This document shows, piece after piece, positions 58,201 to 64,000 of a stretch of 64,000 bases of DNA. The translations under genes were made by a program, and so were the position numbers. Within the stretch, counting starts at the first letter, position 1, and the number at the start of each line of letters is the position of its first letter. Below the pieces are notes generated by a model. That model saw only the letters and a program-made list of their open reading frames with translations, searched no databases and was not told the DNA's origin. Source of the stretch: JARBUG01 sp035628915 (lineage in GTDB: Bacteria > Bacillota > Sulfobacillia > Symbiobacteriales > Symbiobacteriaceae). The stretch is taken from assembly GCA_035628915.1 (NCBI GenBank), contig DASPIW010000007.1, positions 1 to 64,000 on the forward strand, read 5' to 3'.

Positions 58201-60651
58201 ATGGCAGAGCGAATCTCGTTGGGCGGCCGCGACTGGCTGTTCAAGGGCTTTATCGGCGAAGATTGGATCTGGCGGAACGCGGAAAAGCCCGACACCCGGG
58301 ACCTGCGCTATTGGTACCAGGGCGCCGTCCCCGGCACCGTCCAGCACGACCTGTGGGCGCAGGGGCTGATTCCCGACCCGTACTTTGAGCGAAACAGCCT
58401 CGCCGTCGAGTGGGTGCCGCAGCGCACGTGGATCTACAAGAAAACGTTCAGGCCGGACGAGTCGCTGCGGGGGCAGCGGGTCCGGCTGTGCTTCGACGGG
58501 GTCGACTATGAAGCTCAGTTCTTCCTGAACGGGGAGCGGCTGGGCGCCCACCGGGGCATGTTTGTTCCCGTCAGCTTCGACGTGACCGAACGCCTGAAGT
58601 ACGGTGAGGAGAACCTGCTGTCGGTTGTGATCGAGCCGGCTCCGCCGGAGCAGCCCCAGGTGTCGAAGACGGCGAAAGTCAGGACGCACAAGAGCCGCAT
58701 GACTTACTGGTGGGACTTCTGCCCCCGCATGCCCCACGTGGGCATCTGGGATGAAGTCTATTTGGAGGCGACGGGTCCTGTCCGCATCGATGACGTCTTT
58801 ATCCGTACGCTGCTGACGGACGATTTCCACCGGGCGGACGTGCAGGTAAGCGTCGCCCTGTCGGCGCCGGCCGCCGTTGAGGCGGTGATTCGGATGGATG
58901 AGGAAGTGGTGGCGCATGCCGTCGCCGCGGACGGCGGCGAACTGAGCCTGCCGGTGCCTGAGCCCCGCCTCTGGTGGCCCAACGGCCACGGGGAGCAGCC
59001 GCTGTATACCCTGCAAGTCAGGGTGGCGGGCTCCGACACCCGGCGCATTCCCTTTGGCATCCGCAAGGTAGAGATGGTGCCGAACGACGGGTCAGACGAG
59101 GCATACACCTTTGTGGTGAACGGCAAACGCATTTACGCCATGGGCTGGAACTGGGTGCCCATCGATGTGATGTACGGAGTCGAACGGCCAGCCAAGCTGG
59201 AGCACTTGCTGACGCTCGCACGGCAGGCCGGCGTCAACCTGCTGCGGGTCTGGGGCGGCGGGCTGATTGAGAAGGAAGCCTTCTACGACCTGTGCGACCG
59301 GTTCGGCATCATGGTCTGGCAGGAGTTTATCCAGTCCAGTTCGGGCATCGAGAACAAGCCCTCCACCGACCCGGAGTTCATCGACATGATGGTCCGGGAA
59401 GCGGAAGCGATCATTCCCCGGCGGCGCAACCACCCTGCGCTGGTCCTCTGGTGCGGGGGCAACGAACTGTACGACCTGCAGGGCAAGCCGCTCGATGACA
59501 GCGAGCCGGTGCTGGGCGCCCTGGCGGGCGTTGTGCGGCGGCTCGACCCCGACCGGCACTGGTTTCCCGCCTCGCCCGCGGGTGCCGGTGATGTGCATGG
59601 TCCCTGGGAGCACCAGGGGCTGACTGCCCAGTACACCCTGTACAACGGCGGTTCCTGCTTGCTGCACAGCGAGTTCGGCGCCGAGGGCATGACCAACCCG
59701 GCGGCCCTGAACAAGACCATCCGGCCGGAGCACCGGTGGCCCGCCACCCGGGACAACCCCGTTTACTTTCACCTGGGCGCCTGGTGGATCAACGAGCCCC
59801 TGATTCAGCAGTCCTTCGGGGGCATCGGCGATATCGGCGCGCTGCAGAAGGCGAGCCAGTTCCTGCAGCATGAAGCGCTCCGCTACGCCCTGGAAGCGGA
59901 CCGGCGGCGGGCTTACCAGTGCAGCGGGACGCTGCCCTGGCAGTTCAACGAGCCGTACCCCAACGCCTACTGCACGGCCGCCGTCGATTACTACGGGCGG
60001 CCCAAGCCCGGGTACTGGGGCGTGCGCAAGGCCTATCAGCCCCTGGCGGTGACCGCCCGGTTCGCTGCGCAGGTGTGGCCCGGCGCCGGCCCCTTTTCGG
60101 CGGAAATCTTCGCGTTGTGTTCCGGGCATGCCGGTGTCGATGCGGTTCTCACGGCCCGTGTGGTCGGGTTGAGCGGGCGCTGCTTCTGGAGCCTGGAAAC
60201 GGGGGTGGCCGTCGCCCCCGACGCGACCACGCCCCTGGGCAAGGTTGACCTGCCCCTGGATGGGGTGGAGGAAGTCTTCTTTCTGGATGTGGCCCTGAGG
60301 GCGGGCGGCGAGGCCGGCAACCGCTACCTGTTTGCCCGGACGCCGACCCTGGCGCCCATGTGGGCGGCGCCGCGCACGGACCTGACCGTCGAGCGGGACG
60401 ACCACTGGAACCTCACCATCCGCAATGAGGGCAGAGCGGCGGCGCTGAACATTTTCCTGGACGATGCCCGCGATCTGGCGGAGGCGGAGGGTTACGTCTA
60501 CTTCTCGGAGAACTACTTCAGCCTGCTGCCCGGCGAGTCGCGCAGCGTGAAGGTCAACTTCACGGGGATCGACGAGCCGCATCGTGCGGTGAACGTATCG
60601 GGCTGGAACACGGAGGTGGTGCGCGTTGGCGGAAGTAATCGGCCTCTGTAA
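58201..60651 (+). CDS. GH2 family beta-mannosidase-like glycoside hydrolase
   Basis: 816 residues. A jelly-roll sugar-binding domain (VPGTVQHDLWAQGLIPDPY, WIYKKTF, LCFDGVDYEAQFFLNG), Ig-like middle domain and a TIM barrel. The acid/base is E422 in CGGNELY and the nucleophile E491 in LLHSEFGAEG, as in GH2 beta-mannosidases. It should release beta-linked mannose (or glucosamine-type sugars) from oligosaccharides. ATG at 58201 follows GGAGGTACAC. No signal peptide. It overlaps the next gene by 26 bases and together with the GH38 locus at 43-49 kb would degrade mannose-containing glycans such as N-glycan cores. Confidence 0.92.
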   Translation: MAERISLGGRDWLFKGFIGEDWIWRNAEKPDTRDLRYWYQGAVPGTVQHDLWAQGLIPDPYFERNSLAVEWVPQRTWIYKKTFRPDESLRGQRVRLCFDGVDYEAQFFLNGERLGAHRGMFVPVSFDVTERLKYGEENLLSVVIEPAPPEQPQVSKTAKVRTHKSRMTYWWDFCPRMPHVGIWDEVYLEATGPVRIDDVFIRTLLTDDFHRADVQVSVALSAPAAVEAVIRMDEEVVAHAVAADGGELSLPVPEPRLWWPNGHGEQPLYTLQVRVAGSDTRRIPFGIRKVEMVPNDGSDEAYTFVVNGKRIYAMGWNWVPIDVMYGVERPAKLEHLLTLARQAGVNLLRVWGGGLIEKEAFYDLCDRFGIMVWQEFIQSSSGIENKPSTDPEFIDMMVREAEAIIPRRRNHPALVLWCGGNELYDLQGKPLDDSEPVLGALAGVVRRLDPDRHWFPASPAGAGDVHGPWEHQGLTAQYTLYNGGSCLLHSEFGAEGMTNPAALNKTIRPEHRWPATRDNPVYFHLGAWWINEPLIQQSFGGIGDIGALQKASQFLQHEALRYALEADRRRAYQCSGTLPWQFNEPYPNAYCTAAVDYYGRPKPGYWGVRKAYQPLAVTARFAAQVWPGAGPFSAEIFALCSGHAGVDAVLTARVVGLSGRCFWSLETGVAVAPDATTPLGKVDLPLDGVEEVFFLDVALRAGGEAGNRYLFARTPTLAPMWAAPRTDLTVERDDHWNLTIRNEGRAAALNIFLDDARDLAEAEGYVYFSENYFSLLPGESRSVKVNFTGIDEPHRAVNVSGWNTEVVRVGGSNRPL

Positions 60652-62539
60652 CGAAGTCCGGCTCAAGGGGCATCAGGGAAGCTTGCGCGCCAAGTCGCTC
60701 GTACGGGTCATGCTGCCCGGCGGCCTGGCCGGCGAAGTGCCGGTGGCGGGCATGCGCGACGCGACGACGGCGCACGGCGCCGGCAGCGGGTTTGCCGCCC
60801 GGGCGCAGTTCACGGACCATGGGCTCTACCACGAAGTCGACATGCTGGTGACCTACACGGGCGCCGAGCCCCTGGAGTGCGGCCTGCAGGTCGCCTGGAC
60901 CCTGGCCGGGCCCGGTGAACCCACCTGGCTGATTCCGGGCATCTTCTACGGCGAGAACCGGCTGAAGCACTGCACCCGGCTCTACCCCCGGTACGACCCC
61001 GCGGGCGGCAGCCCGGCGGAACTGGTCAGCCATGCCTGGTCGTTCCGGGCCGACCGGGCGGCGGTGCCTGCCGTATTCGCCTGGAACGAGGCGGGGTGCG
61101 GTGCCCTCGCCACCGACGAGGTTTCGCCCCTCGGGCAAAGCGGCATCGGGTTTGCAGGCGGGCGTCTCGGGGCGGAACTGCGCCTGAACTTCCCCTATCG
61201 CGAGGAGCCCGTGGCCTACGCGGCGCCCGGCAAGCCCGCCCCGCCCCAGTGCCCCGTTTGGCGGTGGGAGCCCGGCAGCGAAGTCCGGCTCGGCTATCGC
61301 ATTTACGTCGGCGGGCCGGACCGGCACGCGTATGATCCCTTCCTCCGGGCGCTGTACGAACGAGATGCAGCCGAACACTCCCTGCACCCGTGGCTGACTC
61401 CTGCCGAGGCGGCCGAGCTGGCGGCCTACGGCCTGGTGCGCTGGCACTACAAGGACGGCACCTTGATCGAAACCGCAGCCTTCGACCGGGAAGGCGGCGC
61501 CAAGGAAGACCGGCACCACATGCACGTGGGCTGGGTCAGCGGGGCGCCCTACGCCTTCACACTGCTGCGGCAGGGCGGCGAGTACGCCGATGCGGGCCGG
61601 GCGGTGCTGGACAAGATTGCCTCGGGGCTGGCCCCGTGCGGCACGTTCTGGGGCGAGTGGCGGGCTGACCGGGGCTGGTCGTGCGGCTGGACGCCGGACA
61701 AGCAGTGGATTCACACCCGGACCATCGCCGAAGCGACGCTCTTCATGCAAAGGGCGCTGCAGGTGGAGCCCGACCATCCCAACTGGCGGGCGGCGGTCGA
61801 TTCCAACCTGCAGTACATCGCTGGCATCCAGCGGCCGGACGGCTCCTTTGGCACCTACTACCACTGCCAGACCGGCCAAGTGATGGAGTGGGACGGCGCC
61901 GGGGGCATGCTCTGGATTCCGGCCTTGCTTGCCGGCGGCTATGCCGAGGCGGCAGCCCGTGCCGGCCGTTACTACGCCCGGTTTGTGGAGGCCGAGTTCA
62001 TCTACGGGGCGCCGGAGGATGTCCACCTGGCGCCGACGTCGGAGGACGGCTATAACGCCGTCATCGCGTACGTCAGCCTGTACGAGGCGGACAGGCGCGA
62101 CGAGTGGCTGGACCTGGCCCGGCGTGCCGCGGACTGGACCATGACCTTCCGCTGGACCTACAACCTGGACTTCCCGCCGCACACGTTCCTCAGGCAGTAC
62201 GGCTTCCGGTCCCGGGGCGCCGACGTCGCTTCGCCGTCCAATCAGCATCTGCACAATTACGGGCTGGTCTGTCTGCCAGAAATGCTGCGCCTGGCCCGGT
62301 ACACGGGCGATGCGTACTACCGGGAGCGGACCCGCGACAACCTGGCCTGCTTCCTCCAGTTCATCGCCCGGGCCGACGGCGACTTCAACGCCTACAAGGG
62401 CATGGTGACGGAGCGCTGGTACAACACGGATTGCTTCCAGCCCAAGGGGAAGCTGCTGACCCTCTCTCATGCCTGGTCGGTCGGCATGGTGCTCTACGCC
62501 TGCCAGGAGGCGCTTGCCGCCGGGTTCACCGTATCATAG
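60626..62539 (+). CDS. Putative six-hairpin glycoside hydrolase-like protein
   Basis: 637 residues. An N-terminal beta domain (residues 1-240) and a C-terminal alpha-helical half with repeated hairpin motifs (KIASGLAPCGTFWGEW; QYIAGIQRPDGSFGTYYH; SLYEADRRDEWLDLARRAADW), resembling (alpha/alpha)6 barrels of glycosidases. His/Asp/Glu/Trp-rich patches (DRHHMHVGW; PTSEDGYNAVIAY) may form an active site. TTG at 60626 follows GGAGGTGG and overlaps the GH2 gene, so they are coupled. I cannot name the family or substrate; cooperation with the GH2 enzyme is likely. Confidence 0.75.
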   Translation: MAEVIGLCNEVRLKGHQGSLRAKSLVRVMLPGGLAGEVPVAGMRDATTAHGAGSGFAARAQFTDHGLYHEVDMLVTYTGAEPLECGLQVAWTLAGPGEPTWLIPGIFYGENRLKHCTRLYPRYDPAGGSPAELVSHAWSFRADRAAVPAVFAWNEAGCGALATDEVSPLGQSGIGFAGGRLGAELRLNFPYREEPVAYAAPGKPAPPQCPVWRWEPGSEVRLGYRIYVGGPDRHAYDPFLRALYERDAAEHSLHPWLTPAEAAELAAYGLVRWHYKDGTLIETAAFDREGGAKEDRHHMHVGWVSGAPYAFTLLRQGGEYADAGRAVLDKIASGLAPCGTFWGEWRADRGWSCGWTPDKQWIHTRTIAEATLFMQRALQVEPDHPNWRAAVDSNLQYIAGIQRPDGSFGTYYHCQTGQVMEWDGAGGMLWIPALLAGGYAEAAARAGRYYARFVEAEFIYGAPEDVHLAPTSEDGYNAVIAYVSLYEADRRDEWLDLARRAADWTMTFRWTYNLDFPPHTFLRQYGFRSRGADVASPSNQHLHNYGLVCLPEMLRLARYTGDAYYRERTRDNLACFLQFIARADGDFNAYKGMVTERWYNTDCFQPKGKLLTLSHAWSVGMVLYACQEALAAGFTVS

Positions 62540-62542
62540 GAC

Positions 62543-62596
62543 ACGCCCCCCGCCGATATAACACCTACGTGTTAGTCAGCGGGGGGCGTGGCTTTT
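62543..62596 (+). terminator. Terminator of the GH2 operon
   Basis: ACGCCCCCCGC (62543-62553) pairs with GCGGGGGGCGT (62579-62589), with a smaller AACACCTACGTGTT-type stem in the loop, and is followed by GGCTTTTC. Confidence 0.85.
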
Positions 62597-62631
62597 CACA
62601 ACGGCTGCGTCAAGGTGCCGATGGTCCCGGT

Positions 62632-63294
62632 TCATCTCCAGAGCCTGCGCAAGGAGGCCGCACAGAGCTCCGTCACAGGACAGTTGAGGCAATCAGTGCT
62701 GCCCGGACCGCACTCCCGCTCGCCTAACCGGACGAGGTTGACGTGCAGGTCCATCAGGTTTGCCGCCGGCGCTGCCACTTCCACCGCCTGCTGCACGGCG
62801 CGCGCCGTCGCATCGGGGGGCGCCCAGCCCAGGCGCCGGGCCACCCGGTGCACGTGGGTGTCCACCGGCATGATGCCGGGGCGCCCGAGCGCGAACATCA
62901 GCACCAGCGCCGCCGTATGCTCCCCGACGCCGGGCAAGGTCAGCAGATACCGGGTGGCGGCCCGGTTGTCCATCCGCCCCAGGCAGGCCAGCGAGTATTC
63001 GCCGTGATCTTGCAGGATCCGCTCCAGCACACCGTGAATGCGGGCAGCTTTCGGCTGTGCCAGCCCCGCCGGGCGGATCAGATCCGCCAGCACATCGTGC
63101 GGCAGCGCCGCCACGTCGCTCCAGCCCCGGCACCGGCTGCTCAGGTTCAGCAGGGCGCGCTCGACGTGTGCGTGCGTCGTCCGCTGACCGAGAATGCGCT
63201 CAATCAGTTTCTGCAGGGGATCGGCTGGCTGCCACCGGGTCGAGTACCGCCCGAACACTTCTGCAAGTGCATTGTCGATGGATGTGATCTGCAT
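62632..63294 (-). CDS. Endonuclease III-like HhH-GPD protein with 4Fe-4S cluster
   Basis: 220 residues. HhH hairpin LPGVGEHTAALVLMFAL, catalytic Asp in PVDTHVHRVARRLGW, and a C-terminal cluster C-x6-C-x2-C-x5-C (CGPGSTDCLNCPVTELC). The Lys that gives endonuclease III its lyase activity (GVGRKTA) is replaced by His (GVGEHTA), so a monofunctional glycosylase or altered lyase is expected. Length is typical. The ATG at 63294 is divergent from the next gene. The convergent GH2 operon terminator lies just beyond its end. Confidence 0.9.
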   Translation of the reverse strand: MQITSIDNALAEVFGRYSTRWQPADPLQKLIERILGQRTTHAHVERALLNLSSRCRGWSDVAALPHDVLADLIRPAGLAQPKAARIHGVLERILQDHGEYSLACLGRMDNRAATRYLLTLPGVGEHTAALVLMFALGRPGIMPVDTHVHRVARRLGWAPPDATARAVQQAVEVAAPAANLMDLHVNLVRLGERECGPGSTDCLNCPVTELCAASLRRLWR

Positions 63295-63387
63295 GGGTTA
63301 CACATTCCTCCAGATAGCCCGATCCGGCAAAATCTGATATACTTTAGCCCTAGATATGTCAGTGTAGAACGGAAGGCGGGAAGAGCG

Positions 63388-64000
63388 GTGACGCGAATCG
63401 ATGCCAACCAGCAGCGGGTCCAGGCGCCCGGGGCGCAGCAGCGGTCTGCCCGCCCGGCGGGTGCCTCGCCGGAGGCGTTCGCCGAGATGCTCAGGGCCGC
63501 ACAGGAGAAAGACGGCACGCTTGAGGCGACCGTTTCGCAGATGGCCCGGCTCCTGGCCGGCGGCAAGCTGGACCCGCAGGTCGCCGTCATGCTCAGCCTG
63601 TCCGGCGGCCTGACGGATATCGATTTCTCCGGCCTGGAACTGGCCTCGCTCAATCTCCCGTCGTCCGGCCCGTCCCTGCCGGCGGCGAAGGCCAAGCCTT
63701 CCATATCTGCCGTCAGCACCCCAGCCGGCGGAGTGGCCCATGACAGATTCAATGCGCTGAAGCTACATTTCCTGCAGGCCGAGCGTGAGACGGGCGTCCC
63801 CTGGCAGATCCAGGCTGCGCAGTGGGCCCTGGAGACCGGCTGGGGCACCGCCACCCCGAAGGATGCCGCCACCGGTCGGGAGAGCTATAACTTGTTCGGG
63901 ATCAAGGGTGTCGGCCCTGCCGGTTCGGTCGAATCGCCCACTGTGGAATTTGTCGGTGGCCGAATGATTCGCACGATCCAGCAGTTCCGAGCCTACCATT
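63388..64000 (+). CDS. FlgJ-type glucosaminidase-domain protein, cut by the window edge
   Basis: 204 codons are visible. A Gln/Ala/Pro-rich N-terminal region (residues 1-120; no signal peptide seen) precedes a mannosyl-glycoprotein endo-beta-N-acetylglucosaminidase-like (lysozyme subfamily 2) domain: LHFLQAERETGVPWQIQAAQWALETGWG contains the catalytic Glu (ETGWG), followed by SYNLFGIKG. Such domains cleave peptidoglycan, for example in flagellar rod assembly (FlgJ) or daughter-cell separation. GTG at 63388 follows GGAAGGCGGGAAGAG. A TATACT box lies at 63336-63341. The 3' end is outside the window. Confidence 0.85.
   Translation, partial: MTRIDANQQRVQAPGAQQRSARPAGASPEAFAEMLRAAQEKDGTLEATVSQMARLLAGGKLDPQVAVMLSLSGGLTDIDFSGLELASLNLPSSGPSLPAAKAKPSISAVSTPAGGVAHDRFNALKLHFLQAERETGVPWQIQAAQWALETGWGTATPKDAATGRESYNLFGIKGVGPAGSVESPTVEFVGGRMIRTIQQFRAYH

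Overview
The window is high-GC DNA from an endospore-forming Firmicute. The 3' part of a 16S rRNA gene at the left edge, AGGAGG-type ribosome binding sites, many GTG and TTG starts and a gerA/gerB/gerC germination operon all point that way. My best guess is Symbiobacterium or a close relative. A copper nitrite reductase and a heme A synthase suggest oxygen- and/or nitrite-based respiration.

Left part (1-7 kb): the 16S rRNA gene ends at 697 and is followed by a strong terminator instead of a 23S gene. After about 0.7 kb without genes comes a leftward five-gene operon for an archaeal-type glutamate synthase split into separate proteins: ferredoxin, FAD reductase, glutaminase, FMN/Fe-S synthase core and GXGXG domain. 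A Nudix hydrolase and a HAD phosphatase follow (7.3-8.6 kb). The 8.6-13.9 kb region handles reactive sulfur: a rhodanese-persulfide dioxygenase, a TusA-rhodanese fusion, a DsrE-like protein, a SulP transporter and a divergent thioredoxin-reductase-like flavoprotein. CsoR/CstR-type operators lie between the divergent genes, so it resembles the staphylococcal cst system.

Middle (14-37 kb): mscL with a C-terminal zinc ribbon, a serine hydrolase, metG with a possible Met-rich leader ORF, a macro-domain gene with a LexA-like box, ctaA, a NatAB-like ABC exporter, a CapA-like lipoprotein and a protein made of six 22-residue Gly-Arg repeats. A metal-resistance operon follows: cadC, a P-type ATPase gene and a ZIP transporter. 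The ATPase gene has an in-frame TGA exactly where the first Cys of the GLTCxxC metal-binding motif should be, followed at once by a SECIS-like hairpin. It is therefore very probably an unannotated selenoprotein and is the most notable finding. Then come nirK, a sulfurtransferase, helD, a DUF881 protein and a ThDP enzyme.

Right part (37-64 kb): a glycan-utilisation locus holds a ROK repressor, a sugar ABC transporter, a ROK kinase, a SIS isomerase and two GH38-type enzymes. A GH2 beta-mannosidase-like enzyme and a six-hairpin-like protein lie at 58-62.5 kb. The two glycan blocks are separated by a 1.3 kb gene-poor stretch with short tandem repeats, an M23 peptidase, an Fpg-like glycosylase and the leftward germination operon, whose last gerC copy is frameshifted. 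An endonuclease III-like gene and the start of a glucosaminidase gene close the window.

Intergenic palindromic repeats of one family (around 20.5, 29.1 and probably 46.9 kb) and many hairpin terminators delimit the units. No tRNA gene, CRISPR array, insertion sequence or prophage was recognised.
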